64,000 nt of DNA. Source: Helicostylum pulchrum. Taxonomy: Eukaryota > Mucoromycota > Mucoromycetes > Mucorales > Mucoraceae. A model generated the notes under the pieces. The model made no database searches. It was given only the letters and a program-made list of their open reading frames with translations, and was not told the origin of the DNA. The stretch spans positions 1 to 64,000 of the forward strand of contig JAIXMO010000013.1 in NCBI GenBank assembly GCA_025677825.1. Direction: 5' to 3'. The position numbers and the translations under genes were made by a program. Positions 22,898-31,860 of this stretch are shown here, piece by piece. The stretch's first letter is position 1. Each line of letters begins with the position of its first letter.

Positions 22898-23605
22898 AAA
22901 ATAAAAATAAAATCTAAGCTTATCTGTTTATATAAACCTACTTTCTTTTTTCGTTACTCAATTACGCTATGTCCCTTATACTCTCTTATTTCAATGGACC
23001 TTACTAATATACAAGTGATTTTGTGATATTTTCCGACATTCTTATTTTTGTTACTACAAACCAAGAACTACAAAATCTTTCATAACAAGCTCTAAATTGA
23101 CAAAAATACTATTTAACGAAAGAGTGCCAGAGAAACAAAAAAAACTTTAGCTTCTATATAATAACGTGCCACCAGGCTTAAACCTTTCAAATCTTTAGTT
23201 TGTTCTTTTTTTCGAAATCGCGATGGTGAATTGTTTTTTAATCTCTCAGGATGTACTTTAGACATGGTCGTGTAAGACTGATGTAATGTGACGTTACGAA
23301 TACTTTTTTTTTTACAAAGCAAGCTTTATTTAAAACTAAACTTTTTAAAGAGTTCAAACCTGGTGTTACGTTAGGGGCGCGTCAATTGCGGTAGCGCCAT
23401 GGCGTTGATAGTCATAGCTTTTTACTTTGTTTTATACGAAAAAAAATAGCAGGTACTTTGTAATAGACAATTTCAATTTATTAAAAGAGGAAAGGGATTT
23501 TTATTTATTTATTAAGCGTAAATAGATATGTAGTAAACCAGTTTTTTTTTCAGTCAGTCCCAAAGATAGGCTAAGGACAGAAGAGAATACCCTTCCTTTG
23601 AAAAC
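22898..23605. other. Intergenic, nothing recognised
   Basis: No credible coding frame and no tRNA-like sequence seen. Confidence 0.45.
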
Positions 23606-23893
23606 CAAGCTAGTCGAGGACCAAGTACGCTTATAGTCCAACCCTTTAAAAAAAGGACTGGACCGGTGATGACCATCTTAGTCGCCAGAGTGCTTTCGGA
23701 CATCATCACCAAAACGGCAGAGCCAACATCTTTTACTTGATAACCAAAGGGTAAGCGTTTCTTGAACAAGCTAGTCAAGGGCCAAGTACACTTATAATCC
23801 AAAGGATTGGACCGGTGATGACCGTCTTAGTCGCCAGAGTGCTTTCGGACATCATCACCAAAGCGGCAGAGCCAACATATTTTACTTGATAAC
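23606..23893. repeat. Tandem duplication, two ~130-bp units, period 161 bp
   Basis: Unit 1 (23606-23744) and unit 2 (23767-23893) both run from CAAGCTAGTC(G/A)(A/G)GG to TTTTACTTGATAAC. They share a long identical core, CTTAGTCGCCAGAGTGCTTT and onward. Unit 1 has a ~12-bp A/T insertion. On the minus strand both encode a VGSA-LVMMSESTLATK-VITGP-like peptide, so the unit may come from a gene fragment. Source not recognised. Confidence 0.8.
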
Positions 23894-24983
23894 GCCGTAG
23901 GTATAGAGTAAGAGAGACAGTACACCACAAGATAGCGTTTTTTTATCTAGCAACTAATAAGGTATTAGAGAGGGTCTTTTTTTTTTTAAAAAAAAGGAAA
24001 ACATACCTGTATTTTTCAAGAGAGGATACCACTTCAGGAGGACTTGAGGGTTACTTTAGAAACATTTTGAAAATGAGGAACGAAAAAGAACTAAAAAAAA
24101 TCCGCCACTTTATATGTAGTTTCTAAAATACTTGCTCCATGACGTTCTTTTTTTTTTTTTTTTCATATGACGAATTATGTCATTAGAAGTCGTTTTTTGT
24201 TTATACACAAAATGATTTGGGAATGGATAGACGGAAGTATCCTGATTTTCACTTGATAAGTAGATGTCAAAAGTAAATAAATCTGCATATTTTTTTTTTT
24301 TATAAACTGCGAATATTTTCGCTGCTCTTTCTTTTTATACTTACTCTAATAGTACGACCTCACCTCAAAATCGAAATATAAATTGCATTGATGCTGCTGA
24401 AAGATGGGCCAAGTCAGACAAAGCTGAAGAGAGTAAAAAAAAAAGGAAAAGTATGCCTAATTTGTATGACTTTCCATTTTTTGGCATGATGATTTGTTTT
24501 CCATGGAAGCATATGATTATCTATCACTACTAGATAGAAACCATCTCCGTTGTTTATATGACTGAATCAATTTTTTTTTTCTTCGGCCGAAAGGAAACAA
24601 GGGTTTATCGTTAATATTTGTAGTACATTCTCTAATCTAATCATTACCTTTAATGTCTAGTTAAAAAATACACACCCTTTATATTTAGGACAGCTTGTTT
24701 AAAGCTATATAAAATTGCTGTTCTGAAATAAAATATGCCAACACAAAACTGCTGCAAAAAGATTAATAAAACAAAAAATTTACTATTACGAAAGAGAAAA
24801 ACACATGATTCATTAGTAAATTTATTCCCGCGCTTTATGATAGAGAAAGCATAAATTTTTTGTAGTGTGATAGAGAGCAATAATTTTGACTACACCGATA
24901 ATTATATAACTGGACATGGTGTGCTCCTCTTCATTTTTTTTCTCTCTCTGAAAAGGCGAAGAGCTGATATACATTATGTAATT
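23894..24983. other. Intergenic, no gene supported
   Basis: Mostly poly-A/T-rich. A short plus-strand peptide near 24385-24440 (NCIDAAERWAKSDKAEES) looks coding-like, but I can define no gene around it. The right end is the 3' flank of A1. Confidence 0.4.
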
Positions 24984-25037
24984 CTTTAACCTCTCTTATA
25001 TACGCTATTTCCTGATATTTGGTACCTTTTTTTTTTA
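24984..25037 (-). repeat. Conserved 3'-flank box of A-type genes, copy 2
   Basis: CTTTAACCTCTCTTATATA, then CTATTTCCTGATATTTGG and a T run, 34 bp from the A1 stop codon. It matches copies at 21471 and 27417. Confidence 0.75.
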
Positions 25038-25070
25038 TTAAAATAAAATATTTAAAAAATAAAAGTCTTT

Positions 25071-25991
25071 TTAACTATCGATTATACTTTTTGGGTTTAT
25101 ACGAAGAAGTTCTTTTCTCAAATTTTCTGTATTAGTTTCAGCAAGAGTAGTCATACCTTCAAAAATAGGTTTGATCTTCTCCGTTTTTCGTAGCATACCG
25201 TCGACCAGTACCGGGTGACTGAGATGCCCTTCTTGGAAAGAACGTCTTACCATATTATCGATTGATCGTAAGTATGTATCGAGTTCCTTCTGGGCATTAC
25301 TATGTGAGTCGTTAAATTTATCTGCTTGTTCCAATAGTTCGCCAAGCAACTCTAAAATCCTGTCAAGAGCTTTAGAAAGCGAGCTTTTCTTTATTTCTCT
25401 TACTTGGTACGTAGAATATCGCGAAACAGCGGTATAAAGTCTTGTAAGTCCAATTAGAGGTATAGGACCTGTAACTGAAGCGATGTTACCCGATATTATT
25501 TTAGATAATATCATTTTTTTGGCTACGGTCATAGTAGCAAAGCCAAACATGCCTCTGTTCAAAACAGTTTGACTCGATTCTTTAAAAGTGTCTAAACCAG
25601 GGCTGTTTTCCTCCAAACCTTTTTTTTGGGATTCGGTTTTACCTTTACATTTTATAGCTGTTTTTTGGATATCTTTTATTTTCTCTTTTTTTTTATCAAG
25701 CATATTTAACAAGTGTAATGTGTCATCTTTTATTTCATTGGTGATACGAGCATTAAGTACTTCAATACGGTCTGCCATTAATAGCTCTAGTCGTATACGA
25801 TCCAGTCGTTCATCCGCCTTGCTATATTCCTCAGATATTTCACTCATTTGATAATAGAATGTCATATATACTTCGTGACATTGCGTAATAATTTCACGTG
25901 TTAGGATATCGTGCTCTTTGAGCGTACCAATATCCAAAAATGCAGTAGTTATTTTATCTATTACATCCTTGATTGAAGGGAAAGAATTCAT
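25071..25991 (-). CDS. A1: helical protein with central hydrophobic hairpin, unknown family
   Basis: Intronless, 306 residues, starting MNSFPSIKDVIDKITTAF. No signal peptide. Residues ~1-135 look like long amphipathic helices with heptads (HEVYMTFYYQMSEISEEYSK, LLNMLDKKKEKIKDIQK). Residues ~145-195 are the only hydrophobic part (GMFGFATMTVAKKMILSKII, SVTGPIPLIGLTRLYTAVS). Residues ~200-306 are helical again, ending LRKELLRINPKSIIDS. It is a paralogue of A2 and A0 and more distantly of the B genes. It diverges from B1 across 249 bp, which implies co-expression. Bundle-hairpin-bundle architecture recalls alpha-helical pore-forming proteins, but no family is recognised and the function is unknown. 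Confidence 0.85.
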   Translation of the reverse strand: MNSFPSIKDVIDKITTAFLDIGTLKEHDILTREIITQCHEVYMTFYYQMSEISEEYSKADERLDRIRLELLMADRIEVLNARITNEIKDDTLHLLNMLDKKKEKIKDIQKTAIKCKGKTESQKKGLEENSPGLDTFKESSQTVLNRGMFGFATMTVAKKMILSKIISGNIASVTGPIPLIGLTRLYTAVSRYSTYQVREIKKSSLSKALDRILELLGELLEQADKFNDSHSNAQKELDTYLRSIDNMVRRSFQEGHLSHPVLVDGMLRKTEKIKPIFEGMTTLAETNTENLRKELLRINPKSIIDS

Positions 25992-26240
25992 TTTTTTAGT
26001 AAAAGAAAGAGCTAAAGTAAAAAAAAAATTAGGTTAGTACAATCTTGTTTAAATAAGATATTATTTGTCTTGATAAAAACTTGTTTTTTATGCTGTAAAT
26101 ATTTATATTGTTGTAAATATTTATATTGTTACAACTCATATACAAGAAATTTATTTTCAGAGACTGTTCCTTTCACATGTATATAAAAGCCCTCTCTTTT
26201 ATTTATTTTTAAAAAAAAATACAAAAAGATTTTATAAGTA
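25992..26240. promoter_or_regulatory. Bidirectional promoter of the A1/B1 pair
   Basis: 249 bp between divergent starts. On the B side, TATATAAAAG at 26180-26189 lies about 60 bp before the B1 ATG. An 18-bp direct repeat, TGTAAATATTTATATTGT, occurs twice in tandem near 26094-26130. On the A side, the leader CTTTTACTAAAA directly before ATGAATTC is shared with A2. Confidence 0.6.
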
Positions 26241-27179
26241 ATGAATTATAGCCTTTTGATGGAAGAAGAAAAATTAAGTCAAGCCTTGGACGGGATAGAA
26301 AATGAAGCAGGCGCTATACTGGTTTCAATGGATAACTTCAATAAGTTATGGAATAATATCTATAAAAGCTACAAAACAAACAATCTTGAAATACCAAAAG
26401 CGCTTGATAACTTGATTATATCTATCTATAACGACTGGAAATATAAATCAAATTTAATCGAAAAAATTGAAGAAAGCTTTGATAAAATATTAGAAGAGTT
26501 GAAGATAGCAAAGAAAAAGAAAATACTAAACAATACCATAATGGCCGAAATAAACCAAGAAGTCCAAAAGCTCTCAAAGTTTGTAGAAGCATTTGAAATT
26601 GACAAAAATGCTATTGATTATTTAGTTAAAGAGTGCAAGAACACGCGACCAGAAAATATATCTACGAAACCAATGATCTTATGGCCTCTTTATAATAAAA
26701 GACTTGGAATAAATACAATCACTGGTGTTGCTAGTGTATTATTAATTTGGAACGTCTTTCATACGATAAACAACAATGATACCGGTAAATATTTAATCGG
26801 ACGTGGTTTTCTAGGTATGGTAGTGGTGGCAATGCAATATAGTTATATCAGGAGAAAAATAAAGTCTTGGGTACTCGGTCGTAATCTATCTAAACTTTCG
26901 AGAAGCTCAATTGAAATGAACACCGAATTAAAAAAATTTGGCATTTCGGTTAGTATGGAGACCAGAAGGGTTCAAGTTGACACTAGCGTAAGCGAAGAAG
27001 AAGAAGAAGAAATAGAGAATTTTAATGCTGCGTTTGATATCGAAATAGACAGTTTAATAAAAATAGCTCAACATTTGAGATATTGTTTTGAAAGTATTCA
27101 ACATCACACTTCACAAAATGAAAGTAATGCAAGAAAACTGGCTCTAAAGTCTGATCCTAGTTTTCTTATTGAGAACTAA
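26241..27179 (+). CDS. B1: helical protein with central hydrophobic hairpin, unknown family
   Basis: Intronless, 312 residues, starting MNYSLLMEEEKLSQALDGI. No signal peptide. N-terminal helices (residues 1-145) include FNKLWNNIYKSYKTNNLEIP and an E/K-rich coiled region. A hydrophobic hairpin at ~155-205 reads TITGVASVLLIWNVFHTI, then GRGFLGMVVVAMQYSY. A second helical half has SRSSIEMNTELKKFG, a run of glutamates (residues ~252-257) and an end motif NARKLALKSDPSFLIEN. It is very similar to B2 throughout. The end motif N-x4-L-x5-P-x2-[L/I]-I also ends the A proteins, suggesting common descent. Probably works with A1; the activity is unknown. Confidence 0.85.
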   Translation: MNYSLLMEEEKLSQALDGIENEAGAILVSMDNFNKLWNNIYKSYKTNNLEIPKALDNLIISIYNDWKYKSNLIEKIEESFDKILEELKIAKKKKILNNTIMAEINQEVQKLSKFVEAFEIDKNAIDYLVKECKNTRPENISTKPMILWPLYNKRLGINTITGVASVLLIWNVFHTINNNDTGKYLIGRGFLGMVVVAMQYSYIRRKIKSWVLGRNLSKLSRSSIEMNTELKKFGISVSMETRRVQVDTSVSEEEEEEIENFNAAFDIEIDSLIKIAQHLRYCFESIQHHTSQNESNARKLALKSDPSFLIEN

Positions 27180-27301
27180 ATTTTAATATTAAATAAAAAA
27201 ATACATATAACATAATTCTTATATTTTCCCGTGTAATACGTCCCTCTACTTATCTCTCCCCTCCTTCTTTGTTTCATTAAAAAGGTAGACGCTAGTACAT
27301 A

Positions 27302-27385
27302 CAGTAGCCGCTCGATTTGGTGGTGTCTGTAATTTCGCAGAAAGTTCACCCTTAAACCGAAAAATACGAAATCGAGCGACTACTG
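27302..27385. mobile_element. 84-bp MITE with mariner-like ends and TA duplication
   Basis: Ends CAGTAG(C/T)CGCTCGATTT match as inverted repeats in 17 of 19 bases and are flanked by TA on both sides (27300-27301, 27386-27387). Size and TA target fit a Tc1/mariner-derived miniature element. It lies between the 3' ends of B1 and A2, i.e. at the joint between the two duplicated A/B blocks. Confidence 0.8.
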
Positions 27386-27416
27386 TAATATGTTTATCTT
27401 CTCTTTAATTTACCAC

Positions 27417-27464
27417 CCTTTAGCCTCTCTTGTACACTATCCCCTGATATTGACGCTTTTTTTT
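27417..27464 (-). repeat. Conserved 3'-flank box of A-type genes, copy 3
   Basis: CCTTTAGCCTCTCTTGTACA, then CTATCCCCTGATATTGACGC and a T run, downstream of the A2 stop codon. It matches the boxes at 21471 and 24984. Confidence 0.75.
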
Positions 27465-27525
27465 ATTTAAAAAAAGGAAAGAAAGACAAACAAATGAAAA
27501 TAAAAAATAACATAGAGAAGTAAAG

Positions 27526-28449
27526 CTATTGTTTATTGATTATGCTTCGCGGATTTATGTCAAGTAGTGATTTTCTTAAACTTTCTGCATTACTTTCAGC
27601 CTGAGTTTTTATAGATTCAAAACTAGCTTGAATATCTCCAGTTTTTTTTAACATAAAACTAGTTAAACCCGAGATGTTGAGGGGACCTTCTTCATTAAAG
27701 CGATTTATTGTCTTATCGACTGATAATAAGTAGTGTTCAAGATCCTTGACAGTTTTTGTATGTAAAATAGTAAAGTTAACTGCTTCACATAACAAGCTTT
27801 CTAGCAATTTCAAGACCTTGCCAAGAGCGTCAGTAAGTAATTTTCTTTTCTTCGTTTTTCTCGAGTATATATATAATTGAGAAATAGCTGTATAAATACC
27901 AGCTATACAAAAAATATGTATAGGATTTCCGACGAAGCCGACAGTGCTCGCCATTATTTCAGACGCTATTATTTCTTCAGTCAAGACGCCAATGACGGCT
28001 CCTTCGGTCATATTTTGAAAGATTTTTTGTACCATTTCAGTACCAAAGGATTCGTTTTCAAGGCTTAGTCTTTCAGACTCAGTTTTTTCTTTACAAGTTA
28101 CAATTTTCCCTTGAACGTTTTTTATTTTCTCCTTGTAGTTTTCAAGTGTTTCCATTAAACCATCAACTGTATTTTTTATTCCCGATAAAACACTAGTATT
28201 ACGTACTTCAAGGCCTTGTATAGATACTAGGTCCTGTTCAATAATTTGCAGCTCTATAATCATATTATTATATTCAGAAGATATACCGCACATATGATTA
28301 TAGAACGCCATATATAACTCGTGACATTCGTTAATAGTTTCACATATTTTGTTGTCATGTTCTTGAAGTATATTTTCGAGCTGTTTGACCTCTCCAAACA
28401 TAGTAGTTAGAGTTTCTACTAAGTGTTTAAAAAAAAGTTGAGAATTCAT
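27526..28449 (-). CDS. A2: paralogue of A1, helical with hydrophobic hairpin
   Basis: Intronless, 307 residues, starting MNSQLFFKHLVETLTTMFGE. It aligns end to end with A1: INECHELYMAFYNHMCGISS against A1's TQCHEVYMTFYYQMSEISE, EKIKNVQGKIVTCKEKTES, the hydrophobic core GAVIGVLTEEIIASEIMAST plus VGNPIHIFCIAGIYTAISQL, and the end SLRKSLLDINPRSIINKQ. The hydrophobic segment is the part that varies most in sequence while keeping its hydrophobicity. Divergent from B2 across 280 bp. No known domain; no secretion signal. Confidence 0.85.
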   Translation of the reverse strand: MNSQLFFKHLVETLTTMFGEVKQLENILQEHDNKICETINECHELYMAFYNHMCGISSEYNNMIIELQIIEQDLVSIQGLEVRNTSVLSGIKNTVDGLMETLENYKEKIKNVQGKIVTCKEKTESERLSLENESFGTEMVQKIFQNMTEGAVIGVLTEEIIASEIMASTVGFVGNPIHIFCIAGIYTAISQLYIYSRKTKKRKLLTDALGKVLKLLESLLCEAVNFTILHTKTVKDLEHYLLSVDKTINRFNEEGPLNISGLTSFMLKKTGDIQASFESIKTQAESNAESLRKSLLDINPRSIINKQ

Positions 28450-28729
28450 TTTAGTAAAAGAAAAGGGTAAGCCGTTAAAAAACTAAGCTATCAAATGATC
28501 TTTATTTTGATTGTTTACATTGATTGTATCAGAGATTCTGAAAAAAAGGGATGGGGGACTCGTAATCTATGTAACACGGACACCCAACCATCTCTTTAAA
28601 ATCCTTCAAAAGTGCCACATCTTTATTATTTGTTTGTTATTATTCTTAGTTGCCGTTTACTTTTTCATATAAAAGTAGCTTTTCATAAACTTTAATTTTT
28701 TTTGCAAAAGCTTTTTATACGTATAAGCG
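28450..28729. promoter_or_regulatory. Bidirectional promoter of the A2/B2 pair
   Basis: 280 bp between divergent starts. TATAAAAG at 28668-28675 lies about 62 bp before the B2 ATG, the same spacing as in B1. The A2 leader has the same CTTTTACTAAAA next to the ATG. The middle of the spacer is not obviously alike between the two pairs. Confidence 0.6.
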
Positions 28730-29656
28730 ATGAATTACAGCATTTTAATGGAAGTAGAAAAACTAGGCCTTGTCTTAAATGAACTAGAAAAAAAAGTAGA
28801 TTATATACTGGTTTCGATGGATAAATTTAATAAGTTGTGGAACGGCATTTACCAAAGCTACAAAAATAACAATTTTGAAAACCCAAGATCATTTGATAGC
28901 ATGGTTATATCTGTTTATAACGACTGGAAAGATAAGTCAGATATAATCCGACAAATTGAAGAATGTGTTGATTATATATTGCACGAGTTAAAAGCAGCAA
29001 AGAAAAATAAAATACTAAGCAAGAGTATAATAGTTGGAATAAACCAAGAAGTACAAAATCTTTCAAACACTGTAAACAAGTTCGAAATTGATAAAAATGC
29101 TATACACTATTTAGCTAAAAAGTACCAGAAAAGCAAGCAGCAACAAAAATTTCCTGCAAAATCGGTTCTTTCTGAACCTCTTTATAATAGAATTGGCGTA
29201 AGTACGATAACTAGCGTATTTTTAGTTATGGGCGTTTATCATGCGATACAGAGCAGCACTTTTAGTAATATTGATAAATATTTCATTGGACGCGGTGGTC
29301 TAGCAGTTATGACTTCAGCAATGTCATACAGCTATGGTACCAAAAAAGCAAAGCGCTGGATATTCAACTATAATTTATCTAGACTTTCCCAAAGCTCAAT
29401 TGAAATGAACACTGAATTAAGAAATTTTGGCCTTTTAGTCAGCACCGAGATCAGAAGAGTCGAGACCGGTACAGGAAGAGATCAAGAAACAAATTATTAT
29501 AGTGCTGCATTTGACATCGAAGTAGATGGCCTAATAAAAATAATTCAAAAGCTGGGGGATTGCTTCAACAGGATTCAAGACCAAACCTCACAAAACGAAA
29601 ACAATGCTAGAGATTTGGTTCTGAAGCGTACTCCTCGTTTTCTCATTAAGAACTAA
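28730..29656 (+). CDS. B2: paralogue of B1, helical with hydrophobic hairpin
   Basis: Intronless, 308 residues, starting MNYSILMEVEKLGLVLNELE. It is co-linear with B1: DKFNKLWNGIYQSYKNNNFE, YNDWKDKSDIIRQIEECV, hydrophobic segment STITSVFLVMGVYHAI and GRGGLAVMTSAMSYSYG, then LSQSSIEMNTELRNFG, AAFDIEVDGLIKIIQKLG and terminal NARDLVLKRTPRFLIKN. The glutamate run of B1 is absent. Together with A2 it forms the second intact divergent pair. Same functional uncertainty as B1. Confidence 0.85.
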   Translation: MNYSILMEVEKLGLVLNELEKKVDYILVSMDKFNKLWNGIYQSYKNNNFENPRSFDSMVISVYNDWKDKSDIIRQIEECVDYILHELKAAKKNKILSKSIIVGINQEVQNLSNTVNKFEIDKNAIHYLAKKYQKSKQQQKFPAKSVLSEPLYNRIGVSTITSVFLVMGVYHAIQSSTFSNIDKYFIGRGGLAVMTSAMSYSYGTKKAKRWIFNYNLSRLSQSSIEMNTELRNFGLLVSTEIRRVETGTGRDQETNYYSAAFDIEVDGLIKIIQKLGDCFNRIQDQTSQNENNARDLVLKRTPRFLIKN

Positions 29657-29861
29657 ATTTTATACACATAATTCCTACTCTTAAATTAGAACATACGATT
29701 TACTTAAATGGTAGTTGGGTTGTATCTGTAAGGTTGTTGGGAATAATGACAAATAAAAGAAAAAGATATATAATGAATAAAAAATTGGATTATAAAAACC
29801 GTTCTTCTTTTGCTCCACTCTGACTTTATTTTTACAAAAATATATCTGATTAAAAACTATA

Positions 29862-30710
29862 ATGGAAAAAGACGTTAATGCTATCTTAAACGCGCTAGAA
29901 AGAAAAGCAGGTGAAGTTTTACTCTCTACGAATAACTTTCGTAACCTATGGGAAGACTTATTATACGAGGACTTCGCAAGCAACGATTTTAAAACGTTTG
30001 GAAAGTTTATTAACTGACATACAGCAATTTATCTTAATTGGAAAGAGAGGTATAAAATATATAATCAAATACAACAAAGTCTCAAGAGAGTATTGGAAGA
30101 GTTATAAATCGTAAAATCTTCAAGAAAACCTGATAAGTATACAGTTACGGGGGTAAATCGAGCAGTTCAAGGCTTTTCAGAAACATCAAAAAGTTTTCTA
30201 ATTGATAAATATGCTATTGAACATCTGATTGAATGTTGTAAGAGAGATGTCGTAAACATGGAAGCAGAGCAAAAAAGCGAACCTCTAAATAGTGTTATAA
30301 TTTGTAGTTTTTCTTTTTTGATCTCGATTGTAAAAGTAATCTGGGGATGTGTTCTTCAAACTTTTAAAAAGCTTTGTCCGATGATAAACGGCTCCTATGA
30401 CAAAGATAGTGACGCTACAAAACTTTATAATGCTTTATCTACGCTGTCGGATCATGTAACCACAATGGACACCGCTCTAATGTCTTTTTATCTTTCAATT
30501 AGTAAAATAATCGAAACAGCTAAAGACAACTTTATAGCTGCAAGGTTAGGGAAACCACATAGCGCAGATATTCAAATTGAAAGCTTGATACAGATTATTC
30601 AAAAATCCCAAATTCTGTTTAGAAAGATTCAAGGTGAAATCTCTCAAAATGAAAGCGTTAGTGTAGATTTGGTTTTAAAATGTAATCCTCATTTTTTAAT
30701 TGATCAATAA
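29862..30710 (+). pseudogene. B3: B-type paralogue with two in-frame stop codons
   Basis: One continuous frame of 283 codons from ATG at 29862 to the stop at 30708. Only TGA at 30015 and TAA at 30105 interrupt it, with no indel. Before, between and after the stops it aligns with B1/B2: LSTNNFRNLWEDLLYEDFAS, YLNWKERYKIYNQIQQSLKR, and the final SLIQIIQKSQILFRKIQGEI with the motif ending CNPHFLIDQ. A TATAAAAA lies at 29791, about 70 bp upstream. The hydrophobic part (SVIICSFSFLISIVKVIW) is shorter than in B1. Probably a young pseudogene; there is no A partner next to it. Confidence 0.8.
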
Positions 30711-31003
30711 AAATAAATCTTATGCTATTTAGTTTTAAAAAATCGTAAATAAGTGCAATTTTTTTTATGAATCATTGTAGAAATAGTTATATTGCTCGTA
30801 TTTATTGCTTTAGAAGTCATTCTTAAACTTAAATATGTGATAAAATGAATATATAAGTTCGGAATGAAACGCTGATGAAGTTTTACGATGGGTGATTAAT
30901 TTTATTGGTATTTAAACCAGACAAGTTCATTTTAGCTATATTTTACTTGTTCTTTCTCATAAAATTAAAAAAAAATACATTATCTACCTCAAGTTTCTTT
31001 CCA

Positions 31004-31608
31004 ATGAATAACTTCATCGCAGCTTTTAGTAGTGTACATGACCAAGTATTCCGAGACCATAACGAAGAGGCTATCTATACAAAACTTACTCATTCTAAAG
31101 ACAGGGTTAAAGAAGAACAAAGACGCCTTGAAGACGACATGCCTAATTTTGATATGCTCAAAGAACTTGGCTTTCCCAATGGACTTAGTATTTGCAATGA
31201 AGATGATTGGTTTTCAAAAGTTAGAAAAAGTATTATTCTCGGTTTTGCAAATTTTATAAACGATGTCGAAAAAATAGCCAACTCGGGTAGAATAAAACGA
31301 TTCGATAACTTATCAAATTCACTGCAAACGCTTAATCAAAAAACAGAGGATTTTTCAAATATGACTATTAAATTTTATCACTCTATTGAAAAAGTCTTAC
31401 CAACATTGAAAATTACATCGAATCAGTTAACAGACTATTGGCTTGCCCCCTTTCGGAAGAGATCAACGCGCGAGCCGTTTCATTAGTCACATTTATGGTA
31501 CCAGAAACAGAGGAGCTTCGAGAGACTTTTAAAAACTTAAGGGTAAATGCTTTAGAAAACAAAGACGTACTTGTCCGTTACAAGCCCCAAAGTTTAATTA
31601 AGAACTAA
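31004..31608 (+). pseudogene. B4: diverged B-type copy with a frameshift
   Basis: From MNNFIAAFSSVHDQVF the frame is open to 31486, but similarity to the B C-terminus continues in another frame from about 31447 (VTFMVPETEELRETFKNLR) to the motif ending YKPQSLIKN and a stop at 31606. The switch falls in a run of five C at 31446-31450, so a one-base slip is likely. The N-terminal half differs strongly from B1/B2 and is shorter; SNSLQTLNQKTEDFSNMTIK matches the post-hairpin part of B3. Upstream TTG codons extend the frame but no ATG does. Probably non-functional unless the indel is a sequencing error. Confidence 0.65.
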
Positions 31609-31832
31609 AAATCTTTTTCTATTTGCTTCAAGATATTAAATAATGTTTGCTAAATATAATAAACTTTCACTTTTTACCTAAATAACTCAAGTCTGTATCG
31701 CTCTACTTACGATTTAAATTAGTTTTTATTACGAACGAACATTATATTGTTCGTTAATATGAACCTCATCATTCTTCTAGTATTATCATCTAGTGTTGTA
31801 TGTTTGATTTAATTGTAAACTTCCGCCAAAAC

Positions 31833-31860
31833 CCGGACACCGCTAAATCGAGCGACTACT
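31833..31860 (-). repeat. Single end of the 84-bp MITE family
   Basis: GGACACCGCTAAATCGAGCG and the following ACTACTATA match, in reverse, the first ~28 bp of the MITE at 27302. No partner end seen: a solo remnant. Confidence 0.6.

Noticed and set aside
23341..23420. tRNA-like GTTCAAACC segment
   Set aside because: No cloverleaf arms or A-box at the right distance.
30905..31003. N-terminal extension of B4 with a hydrophobic stretch
   Set aside because: The frame opens on TTG, not ATG; the first ATG is at 31004, so the extension and any signal-anchor reading are not supported.
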